Shown here in pieces: positions 17,955 to 24,941 of a stretch of 64,000 nt of DNA; within the stretch, counting starts at the first letter, position 1; every line of letters starts with the position of its first letter. The DNA comes from a bacterium. Lineage in GTDB: Bacteria > Pseudomonadota > Alphaproteobacteria > SP197. The notes under the pieces were generated by a model. That model had not been told where the DNA came from and did not search any database. It saw nothing but the letters and a program-made list of their open reading frames with translations. The translations under genes were made by a program, and so were the position numbers. The DNA lies in NCBI GenBank assembly GCA_028821455.1, contig JAPPGE010000068.1, positions 1 to 64,000 on the forward strand, given 5' to 3'.

Positions 17955-18967
17955 TACGCGTGCCCGAGCCGTTCCTGGCGGGCCGACTCGATCATCGGAC
18001 CAAGAACCTTGTCGTGAAACCTGTCGCAGCCGATGCAGAGATTCCGGTAGGGACGGCCTTGCGGGGTGTCGATCTCGGATTCGGCGAGGAAGCGTTCCGT
18101 TGTCCAGCCGAATGCGTGTCCCATCGTCTCCGGCTTCCCGCGGTTGATGGCCTCGTAGACCGGATGACCGCGCAGGCTGTCGATGATGTCATCGAGGTGT
18201 TCGTGAACGAGATTGCCGATGGGAAGGCGCGTCTTGAGGCAGCAGGGATAGACATTTCCGGTCGGTTCGATGGAGACCTCGGAGCCCGTCCGGCCTCTCT
18301 CGAGAAAATTCAGTCCGCCAGACCAGGCATTGCAGAAGTTGTCGTCCATGCCGGCACGCGACAGACCGTTCTTCCAGGCGCGTCCGCGCGGCCACAGCTT
18401 GCCGATCCAGGTATCCTCGTTGGCTCCGAAGATGTTGAAGAGAGGCGGGCTGTCGTTCTCAGGCAGTCCGTTTCCTGCTTCGCGCACGCCTGCGGCCTCG
18501 AACATGGCGAGCAGCTTTTCGCGCAAGGCCCTGGCGCGATCGGCCCGGTTGATGCCGACATGGTAGCTGTCGAAGCCGGAGACCGAGACCATGCTCACGT
18601 TCCTGGCGAGGAGTTCGTCGAGAATGCGCGCGGTCAGGCGGTCCCCGGTCGTCTGCACGACGAGATGCACCTCGCCACGATAGCGTGACTTGATCTGCTC
18701 GAGGGCCGGATAGAGCACGGATCGGCGCACCGGCTCCAGCAGCACCTCGCCTCCGGAGACGATGATGCGTCCCTTCACAGATTCTCCGGTGGGGGCGGTC
18801 ACCATCATGCTCTCCGGAAGATGATCGATGATCCGGGGGACGTTGGTCTGCGATTGTCCCACCACCTGCTCGAGTTCGTTCCGCACATAGGGGCGGAATC
18901 GGTCGTCATAGCAATGACGGCAGCGCCGATGGCACAGCCACGTCAGAACAAAGTAGATCGATTCCAT
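17954..18967 (-). CDS. Radical SAM protein with SPASM-like C terminus
   Basis: 337-aa protein opening YFVLTWLCHRRCRHCYD, so the 4Fe-4S radical SAM cluster ligands are C12, C16 and C19. Further features are SGGEVLLEP (the GGE motif) and a C-terminal cysteine-rich section (NVYPCCLKTRLPIGNL, then LCIGCDRFH) of the type that binds auxiliary clusters in SPASM/twitch proteins. Such proteins often modify peptides or activate enzymes, but no precursor peptide was seen nearby. First gene of an operon with the acyl-CoA synthetase and PanE-like reductase; substrate unknown. Confidence 0.85.
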   Translation of the reverse strand: MESIYFVLTWLCHRRCRHCYDDRFRPYVRNELEQVVGQSQTNVPRIIDHLPESMMVTAPTGESVKGRIIVSGGEVLLEPVRRSVLYPALEQIKSRYRGEVHLVVQTTGDRLTARILDELLARNVSMVSVSGFDSYHVGINRADRARALREKLLAMFEAAGVREAGNGLPENDSPPLFNIFGANEDTWIGKLWPRGRAWKNGLSRAGMDDNFCNAWSGGLNFLERGRTGSEVSIEPTGNVYPCCLKTRLPIGNLVHEHLDDIIDSLRGHPVYEAINRGKPETMGHAFGWTTERFLAESEIDTPQGRPYRNLCIGCDRFHDKVLGPMIESARQERLGHA

Positions 18968-18983
18968 GTGTTGCCGCCCGATG

Positions 18984-19023
18984 CACAGGGGGAGAGGCTC
19001 ATATGACCCGCATTTCCCCTGTG
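18984..19023. promoter_or_regulatory. Inverted repeat upstream of radical SAM gene
   Basis: The arms CACAGGGG (18984-18991) and CCCCTGTG (19016-19023) are perfect inverted copies separated by 24 bp. They begin 17 bp upstream of the radical SAM start codon. They could be an operator or a 5' leader stem. The rest of 18968-19261 shows no gene. Confidence 0.35.
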
Positions 19024-19227
19024 ACGCAACATCGCGCAGTCATGGCCGGATGTGAGACCAACGTGTCGAAGGGCGTCGCCGTTTGGCTTCTTGGTCGCTC
19101 AAACCGTGGGGCGATGAGCGCCTCTATGCATCCGACACTGAAACAACAGCTTCCGCCGCACACCAGTGGAAGGGGTTCCCGATGCGCCGCGAATCGGTAT
19201 CGGTAGCCATGGCGGCGCGGCAAGCGC

Positions 19228-19256
19228 TTGCGGCGTGTAACGCGACGCGTTACAGT
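19228..19256 (+). promoter_or_regulatory. Promoter and palindromic operator of higBA
   Basis: A perfect 19-bp palindrome, TGTAACGCGACGCGTTACA (19236-19254), lies immediately before higB. It is embedded in a plausible sigma-70 promoter: TTGCGG at 19228-19233, a 17-bp spacer, and TACAGT at 19251-19256. Transcription would then begin at about the higB ATG (19262), suggesting a leaderless toxin message. The palindrome is the expected binding site for the HigA repressor. The promoter matches are modest (3/6 and 4/6), but the palindrome is unmistakable. Confidence 0.7.
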
Positions 19257-19261
19257 GCGGC

Positions 19262-19534
19262 ATGAGGATCAGGCACAAGGGAATGCGGGAGCTGCACGAG
19301 CGGGACGATTCCGCGCGGGTGCCTGTTCAACTGGTGCCTCGGCTGAAGCGAATCCTGTTCCGGCTGCAAGAGGCGACGCATCCGAGTAGCGCCGCCGCAC
19401 CGGGATTTCGGCTGCACCCCCTGAAGGGCGACCGTGCAGGCCAGTGGAGCGTTCGCGTCTCCGGAAATTGGCGCGTGGTGTTCCGCTTCGAGGACGGTGA
19501 GGCCGTGGATGTAGACCTGATCGATTACCACTGA
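19262..19534 (+). CDS. higB: HigB-type toxin (RelE/ParE superfamily)
   Basis: 90-aa probable mRNA interferase. The family signature is near the C terminus: PLKGDRAGQWSVRVSGNWRVVFRFEDGEAVDVDLIDYH, containing the W-S-V-R and N-W-R-V-V-F-R-F blocks with the catalytic arginine-type residues of HigB-1/Killer proteins. It precedes its antitoxin, which is the characteristic reversed order of higBA, with 18 bp between stop and antitoxin start. Regulation is probably by HigA bound to the palindrome upstream. No Shine-Dalgarno sequence is evident, consistent with a leaderless start. Confidence 0.9.
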   Translation: MRIRHKGMRELHERDDSARVPVQLVPRLKRILFRLQEATHPSSAAAPGFRLHPLKGDRAGQWSVRVSGNWRVVFRFEDGEAVDVDLIDYH

Positions 19535-19552
19535 TCGAAGGGAGTGCTGACC

Positions 19553-19867
19553 ATGAACGACGTTGCAACCGAGCGCGTTGGCCCGATGCTGAACCCGCCG
19601 CATCTGGGCGAACTGATCCGCGAGAGCATGGACGAGGAGGGCTGGAACGTCTCCGAAACGGCGGCCCGGCTCGGCTGCGAGCGCGGCACGCTGTCGCGCC
19701 TGCTGAACGGCAAGGCCGGCGTATCGGCGAATATGGCGCTGGCGCTGGAGGACATCGGCTGGGGTACCGCCGATCACTGGATGCGAATGCAGGCGAGCTT
19801 CGAACTTGCGCAGGCCCGCCGGAACCGGACCGCTGCCAAGGCGCGCGCGGACGTTCTGCACGCCTGA
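19553..19867 (+). CDS. higA: HigA-type antitoxin, XRE/HTH
   Basis: 104-aa helix-turn-helix antitoxin that neutralises HigB and represses the operon. Visible features: HLGELIRESMDEEGWNVSETAARLGCERGTLSRLLNGKAGVS (HTH), then ALALEDIGWGTADHWMRMQASFELAQAR, the standard HigA C terminus. ATG 19553 is chosen because AAGGGAG sits 9 bp upstream; the in-frame GTG at 19544 would abut that site. A 12-bp palindrome, GCCTGATCAGGC (19862-19873), spans the stop codon. Confidence 0.92.
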   Translation: MNDVATERVGPMLNPPHLGELIRESMDEEGWNVSETAARLGCERGTLSRLLNGKAGVSANMALALEDIGWGTADHWMRMQASFELAQARRNRTAAKARADVLHA

Positions 19868-19965
19868 TCAGGCCTCGCGACGGCGCTGCCGAACAGGACA
19901 CCGTCCCGCATGTTGCTGTTCGTACGCTTCAGGTCGTCAACTCGCCGCCCGGTGTGCGGGGTCGC

Positions 19966-20191
19966 CTAGATCACCCGATCTACCATGAAGAAGGATCGCA
20001 TGCGCAGACGATTGATGTCGGACGGCTCAACAGGAACACGGATCAACGGAGTGTCGAGCGGCAACGAGATCACGAGCGCGGCAGTGACGGAGGGCGCCAG
20101 ATGGGCGAATTGGTGGCTGCATCATCAGGGCAGGAGGCTATTGGCCGTGTTCGCCCTGCAGGGTGATGATAACGAGATCGCCGCTCCTCAC
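19966..20191 (-). pseudogene. Decayed MazF/PemK-like toxin
   Basis: A broken paralogue of the intact toxin at 38238-38567. Reading from GTG 20191 it gives MRSGDLVIITLQGEHGQ and then a TAG where the intact copy has a proline codon. A 2-bp deletion follows in the NQSDHF-equivalent region. After the frameshift the homology resumes (FAHLAPSVTAALV, PLIRVPVEPSD, RLRMRSFFMVDR) and ends at a TAG at 19966-19968, so the last third of the toxin is missing. It overlaps its antitoxin gene exactly as the intact pair does. Confidence 0.82.
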
Positions 20192-20421
20192 TCTTGGTGC
20201 CCAGCTTCGAGAGTGTCGAGAAGTTCGGCTGCGGTGGCATCCATGAATGGCACGAGTTCAGGATCAGCACAGTTGGCTTCATTGACGATCGCTGCCCGGC
20301 GGGCGCACTCATCGGCACAGTCTGGCGCACGGGTATCGGGAACCCAAACCTGGATTGGCCGCAGATCCTGAGCCCTGAGTGCGGCTCGGTGCTTTTCCAT
20401 GTTCTGCGTGTCAGGGGACAT
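20188..20421 (-). CDS. Orphan MazE-like antitoxin (DUF3018 type)
   Basis: 77-aa protein closely similar to the antitoxin at 38564-38815: both contain EKHRA(A/T)LR, LRPIQ(V/I)WVPDTRAP, IVNEAN, ADPELV and the ending LEAGHQE. The frame is intact while its toxin partner is dead, so it is a solitary antitoxin. The start is set at ATG 20421 to match the paralogue; nine further codons upstream are open. It could still bind the paralogous toxin or operator. That is inference from similarity. Confidence 0.75.
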   Translation of the reverse strand: MSPDTQNMEKHRAALRAQDLRPIQVWVPDTRAPDCADECARRAAIVNEANCADPELVPFMDATAAELLDTLEAGHQE

Positions 20422-20444
20422 GGTTTTTCCCGTCAGGTCATCGA

Positions 20445-20460
20445 GCATTACATGGAACGC
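20445..20460. promoter_or_regulatory. Degenerate antitoxin operator
   Basis: GCATTACATGGAACGC matches the perfect palindrome GCGTTACATGTAACGC in front of the intact mazEF-like pair (38840-38855) in 14 of 16 positions and lies at the equivalent place upstream of the orphan antitoxin. Both changes break the dyad symmetry, as expected for an unselected remnant. Confidence 0.55.
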
Positions 20461-20502
20461 ATTTGGCGGTTGCCGGAACTTGCCATGGTTCCTCGACGCT
20501 TC

Positions 20503-20634
20503 TCACGCCAGTGTTTCACAGGGAACCAGCGCTTCCGTCATGACCGCATTCACCTTCGCCTCCCGCACCAGGCCTTTCGGAATCTGCATGTCGAGCCGCA
20601 CCGTCGGCTCGTCTCCATTGTGGTCCTCGCCCAT
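20503..20634 (-). CDS. Small ORF, 43 aa, hypothetical
   Basis: A short frame with an unusually good ribosome binding site (GGGGAGGAATC just before ATG 20634). The product starts MGEDHNGDEPTVRLDMQIPK, continues GLVREAKVNAVMTEALVPCETLA, and reads like an N-terminal ribbon-helix segment of a CopG/CcdA-type antitoxin, but it is too short to call. It may be a real small protein or the stub of a further decayed antitoxin in this toxin-antitoxin patch. No partner is visible. Confidence 0.4.
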   Translation of the reverse strand: MGEDHNGDEPTVRLDMQIPKGLVREAKVNAVMTEALVPCETLA

Positions 20635-20752
20635 GATTCCTCCCCTTGTCTCCGAATCTGGCGCCGGCACGAAAGCACGTTCCTGCCACCGTCTCCATGC
20701 CGTTCTCCGTGATCGCCCTGGGTCCTGTCGTGACGGCTGTTACTGACCGGCG

Positions 20753-23209
20753 CTATCCGCGCATGCGGGTACCTCGGGGATCGTAGGCTGCCTGTTTCAG
20801 GGGGCGCATCGGGAGTTTCCTCTGGCCCAGTCGGATCTCGTAGAATCCTTCGAGCAGCGTCCGGAACGGTGCGCCACGCGGGCAGGCGACGTAGCCCATG
20901 CTGAGTGAAAGCCCGGTTCGAAATCCGCGGCAACCCGATGTGGTGTGGCCGACGAGAACCCCGTCGCGATAGATGGGTTCATCGTGGAGCAGCATGGGCT
21001 CGGCATCCTCGACGGCGAACATCAGGAGGCGGCGTTCCACACCCGTCTCGCGCCGTCGATGCAGCGCGTCGTGACCGAGGAATCCGCCCGGCTTGTCCCA
21101 GGCGACGGCGAACGCTAGACCGGCTTCAAGGGGTGTGGAGTCCGGCCCCAGTTCATGTCCCCAGTGACGGAAGCCCTTTTCGATCCGGCAACTGTCGAGG
21201 ACCAGCATTCCCGCATGTGAGAGATCATGGCTGACGTCGGCTTCGACGAGGGTCTCGTAGACGTGGCCGGCGTACTCGACCGGAACGCCAAGCTCCCAGC
21301 CCAGTTCGCCCGCAAAACTGATCCGGGTGGCGCGTACCGGCGCCATCCCCAGGGTGATGTGTTGCATCGTTGCAAACGGGAACGCCTCCGAAGACAGATC
21401 CGCATCCGTCACCCGTGACATCAGATCACGGGAGAGAGGCCCCATGAGACCGAGGACACACTCGGTCATGGTGGCATCGCTGATCGCGACGTCGAGCTCC
21501 AGCCTTGCCCGTTGCCGTTTAATCCAGGCGAGATCCTTCTGGCGTGTCGCTGCGCCGCTCACCATGCGAAAATCTGTCGAGCTTTCGCGCGTGACCGTGA
21601 CGTCGGCCTCGATTCCTCCGTGGCGGTTCAGCATCGGCGTGTAGACGACCTTGCCCTTGGCGACGTCGACGTCGTTGGCGCAGAGGTGCTGCACCAGAGC
21701 AAGGCAATCACGCCCGGAAAGGTCGATCTTCGTGAAGGGAGAGAGATCAAGAAGTGCGACCCGATCACGGATCGCTGTCCCCTCCCTGGCGGCAGCTGGC
21801 CACCAGCACTGCGGACCGTAGCTGTAGCGGAACGAACGTTCGTCTTGCGTGGTAGCGAACCAGAGGGGTCGTTCCCACCCGGCGGTCTCGCCAAGGAAGG
21901 CGCCGGCCCGTTCGTGGTGGTCGTGCAGGACGGAGCGACGGAGGCCCCGCGCCGTGGCCATCTGCCGCAACGGCCAATGCATGGCAAGCTGGTTGGCGAC
22001 GGCTTCGTCCATGCGCCGAACGAGAAACGATGTCGATGCGGCGCTTCGGTCGAACCGGGCAATATCGACTTCCCAGAGATCCATCGGTGGTTCGCCCGCT
22101 TCGATCCACTCCGCCATCGCCTTGCCTACTCCCGCAGACGACATCATGCCGATGGAGTTCATGCCCGCCGCGACATAGAAACCACGAAGGTAGGGAGATT
22201 CTCCCATGAGCTGCCTGGTGTCGGGGGTGAAGCTCTCCGGCCCGTTCATGAAGTGCTGAATGCCGGTTTCGGCCAGACACGGCATGCGGTGCAGTCCCGC
22301 ACTCATGAAGGGTTCAAACTGATCCCAGTCCTCGGGCAACTCGAGGAATGCACGATCACCATCAGGGCCTGTGGCATCCCACACCTTGGGGCAGGGTTCG
22401 AATCCGCCCAGGACCACCTTTCCCGTGTCGCCCTTGATGTAGATACCGTTGTCGAGGTCGCGAAACACGGGCAATGGATCGCTGAGTCCGCTCATGGGCT
22501 CGGTGACCACGTACATGTGCTCGACGGCCTGCAATGGCACGGGAACCCCTGCCATACGCCCGATCTCGCGCGCCCAGGCGCCCGCGCAGTTCACCACGCT
22601 CTTGCAGCGAATGGTCTCGCCGCTGGAAAGCAGGACGGAGCGGACGGAGCCTTGTTCGGTGACAATTCCGGTGCAGGCCACGTTCTCGGCAATGCGTATG
22701 CCTCCGGCACGCGCACCCTTCGCATAGGCCATACAGAGATCGACAGGATTGGCCTGGGCATCCCTGGCAACCCACAGGGCACCGGCAAGATCGCGCGTTT
22801 CCAGGAAGGGTGCTTCTCCGGCGACCTCAGGCGGAGTCAGAACGCGGACGGCCAGACCCATCATCTCGCCCGTTGCGGCAATCCGGCAGAGTTCTTCCAT
22901 ACGCTCGCCCGACGTCGCAAGCCAATAGCCCCCCGTCTCGCGAAAGCCGGTGTCCTGACCCGTTTCCTCCTTCAGACGTGGCAGGAGTTCAAGGGCATAG
23001 GCAGCAAGGCGCGTGAGGTTCATGCTGGCTCGCAATGGACCGATAATACCCGCCGCATGCCAGGACGTGCCGCTGGCCAGTTGGTTGCGCTCAATGAGAA
23101 GAACGTCGTCCAGGCCAAGACGTGCGAGATGGTAGGCGATCGACAGGCCGGTCACGCCACCGCCGATGATGACAACCTGTGCAGTCTGCTGGTGCGACGT
23201 CGATGCCAT
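20753..23209 (-). CDS. FAD-dependent dimethylglycine/sarcosine dehydrogenase-like, GcvT fusion
   Basis: 818-aa two-part enzyme. The N-terminal FAD domain has VVIIGGGVTGLSIAYHLARLG and SGTSWHAAGI, whose histidine is the site of covalent FAD in dimethylglycine dehydrogenases. The C-terminal half is an aminomethyltransferase (GcvT) domain, with YTPMLNRHGGIEADVTVTR and ELGWELGVP, that passes the oxidised methyl group to tetrahydrofolate. Expected reaction: oxidative N-demethylation of dimethylglycine, sarcosine or a related N-methyl amine. Probably in an operon with the MttB-like gene and a second enzyme of the same architecture; the exact substrate is open. Confidence 0.87.
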   Translation of the reverse strand: MASTSHQQTAQVVIIGGGVTGLSIAYHLARLGLDDVLLIERNQLASGTSWHAAGIIGPLRASMNLTRLAAYALELLPRLKEETGQDTGFRETGGYWLATSGERMEELCRIAATGEMMGLAVRVLTPPEVAGEAPFLETRDLAGALWVARDAQANPVDLCMAYAKGARAGGIRIAENVACTGIVTEQGSVRSVLLSSGETIRCKSVVNCAGAWAREIGRMAGVPVPLQAVEHMYVVTEPMSGLSDPLPVFRDLDNGIYIKGDTGKVVLGGFEPCPKVWDATGPDGDRAFLELPEDWDQFEPFMSAGLHRMPCLAETGIQHFMNGPESFTPDTRQLMGESPYLRGFYVAAGMNSIGMMSSAGVGKAMAEWIEAGEPPMDLWEVDIARFDRSAASTSFLVRRMDEAVANQLAMHWPLRQMATARGLRRSVLHDHHERAGAFLGETAGWERPLWFATTQDERSFRYSYGPQCWWPAAAREGTAIRDRVALLDLSPFTKIDLSGRDCLALVQHLCANDVDVAKGKVVYTPMLNRHGGIEADVTVTRESSTDFRMVSGAATRQKDLAWIKRQRARLELDVAISDATMTECVLGLMGPLSRDLMSRVTDADLSSEAFPFATMQHITLGMAPVRATRISFAGELGWELGVPVEYAGHVYETLVEADVSHDLSHAGMLVLDSCRIEKGFRHWGHELGPDSTPLEAGLAFAVAWDKPGGFLGHDALHRRRETGVERRLLMFAVEDAEPMLLHDEPIYRDGVLVGHTTSGCRGFRTGLSLSMGYVACPRGAPFRTLLEGFYEIRLGQRKLPMRPLKQAAYDPRGTRMRG

Positions 23210-23380
23210 GGTCTTCAGACCAGTCGGCCCCGGAGGAAGCCGACTCGCGGTTTCCCTTCACGGGGCACGAGACCAGAGCAACTCCGGTCCGCCCCGCTCA
23301 TGACATGCTCCCTGGCATGGCACCACCGGCGGGGAGGTTTCGGCCCCTGAACGGCGTTTTTCTCTCTTGAAGCCGGCGCA

Positions 23381-24940
23381 TCAGCCGGGCTTGCGTATGG
23401 CTTCGAGACGCCGGGTCACGAAATCGTCAATTCCCTCACGCACCGCCTGATCCATTGGTGGTGGCTCGTACTGCTCCAGCATCTCCTTGAACCGGGCATT
23501 GAGACGCTGATGCTGCCAGCGCGACCCGTCCGCCGTCCACTGCTCGAACGTCGAGTTGTCGGCGGTGTCGGAAAGAAAGTTCGCCGTCTCGAAATGACGC
23601 AGGGTGTGTGCGCTGCCGAGAAAATGGTGGCCGGGTCCGACCTCCCTGATCGCATCGAGCGCCTGTGCTTCGGGAGAAAGGTCAACTCCGGCGGCGAATT
23701 TCTGCAACGCCGCGCAGCGGTCGGCGTCCATCAACGTCTTTTCGTATCCCATCGTCAGCAGGCCTTCGAGACAGCCCGTGGCGTGAATGATGAAGTGCAC
23801 GCCTGCCATGAACGCTCCGAGCAGCTGGGTCGCGCTTTCGTAGGCCGCCTGGGCATCCGGCACCTTCGAGGCGGTGAGTGCTCCGACGGAATGAAATGGA
23901 ACGCCAAGACGTCGGGCGAGGGCAGCGGCGCACATCTGGATCTGCATTCCCTCAGGTGTGCCGAAAGTCGGTGCACCGGTCTTGAGGGAGATCGGACTCG
24001 AGAAGGTGCCGAAGACGCATGGCGCACCGGGTCGAATGAGCTGGATCAGCGCGAGTCCCGCCAAGGCCTCGGCGAGCAACTGCGCTAATGTGCCGGCGAC
24101 CGTCACCGGGCTCATGGCACCGGCGAGAATAAACGGCGAGACCACGACGGCCTGACCTGCGCGCGCATAGACCTTGAGCGCTCCGAGCATCGTGGCGTCC
24201 AGGACCAGCGGCGCGTTGCTGTTGACCACGCTGTAGATGCAGCAGTGCGAGTCAACGAACCGGTCTCCGAACACGATCCGGGCCATCTTCACGGTATCCT
24301 CGGCTCGTTCTGGAGCGGTCACTGCGCCCATGAACGGCTTGTCGTTCAGGATCAGGTGGGCGCGAATCATCGACAGGTGCCGCTCGGTTACCGGCAGGTC
24401 GACCGGCTCGCACACCACTCCTCCCGAGTGATGCACACTTGCCAGCAGATAGTGGAGCCGGGTCAGGTTCTCGAAGTCCGCGAGCGTCGCATACCGGCGC
24501 CCGGCATCCATGTCGTGCACGAAAGGCGGACCGAAGCTCGGACAGAAAAGCGAGTTGTTGCCACCGATGCGAACGGAGCGCTCCGGATTGCGGGCATGCT
24601 GTACGAACTCGCGTGGTGCGCTCGCTTCAATGGTTGCGCGGCAGTGCCCAGGCTCGAACCGTACCCGCTCGCCTTCCACCCGAGCGCCGGCTTCGCGCAG
24701 GATCGCGAGCACCTCCGCATCGCCACGAAACTCCATCCCGATCTCGGCGAGAATCAGATCGGCATTGCGCTCGATCAGTGCCAGCCCCTCCTCATCGAGC
24801 AGTTCGAAGACGCCCACGTTGCGCTGGATGTACGGTGGCGCGGCCAGCCTCGCGGCCCGGGCCTCCTGGCCGCGGGCGGTGCGTCGGGCCGCGCTGCCAC
24901 CACGACGCGTCGACGTGGCCGGGGGAATCCGTGCACCCAT
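23381..24940 (-). CDS. Trimethylamine/glycine-betaine methyltransferase family (non-pyrrolysine MttB)
   Basis: 519-aa member of the MttB superfamily, recognised by NVGVFELLDEEGLALIERNADLILAEIG-type N terminus, GGNNSLFCPSFGPPFVHD, and the barrel segment VHFIIHATGCLEGLLTMGYEKTLMDAD. The frame is continuous without an in-frame TAG, so it is a non-Pyl member like the glycine betaine methyltransferase MtgB. Those use a corrinoid protein, and none is seen here. ATG 24940 lies directly after the stop of the upstream dehydrogenase (TGAcATG). Role in betaine or quaternary amine demethylation is inferred. Confidence 0.85.
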   Translation of the reverse strand: MGARIPPATSTRRGGSAARRTARGQEARAARLAAPPYIQRNVGVFELLDEEGLALIERNADLILAEIGMEFRGDAEVLAILREAGARVEGERVRFEPGHCRATIEASAPREFVQHARNPERSVRIGGNNSLFCPSFGPPFVHDMDAGRRYATLADFENLTRLHYLLASVHHSGGVVCEPVDLPVTERHLSMIRAHLILNDKPFMGAVTAPERAEDTVKMARIVFGDRFVDSHCCIYSVVNSNAPLVLDATMLGALKVYARAGQAVVVSPFILAGAMSPVTVAGTLAQLLAEALAGLALIQLIRPGAPCVFGTFSSPISLKTGAPTFGTPEGMQIQMCAAALARRLGVPFHSVGALTASKVPDAQAAYESATQLLGAFMAGVHFIIHATGCLEGLLTMGYEKTLMDADRCAALQKFAAGVDLSPEAQALDAIREVGPGHHFLGSAHTLRHFETANFLSDTADNSTFEQWTADGSRWQHQRLNARFKEMLEQYEPPPMDQAVREGIDDFVTRRLEAIRKPG

Positions 24941-24941
24941 G

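Noticed and set aside
19862-19873. GCCTGATCAGGC as a terminator
   Set aside because: Perfect palindrome without a loop or T run, partly inside higA; more likely chance or a protein site.
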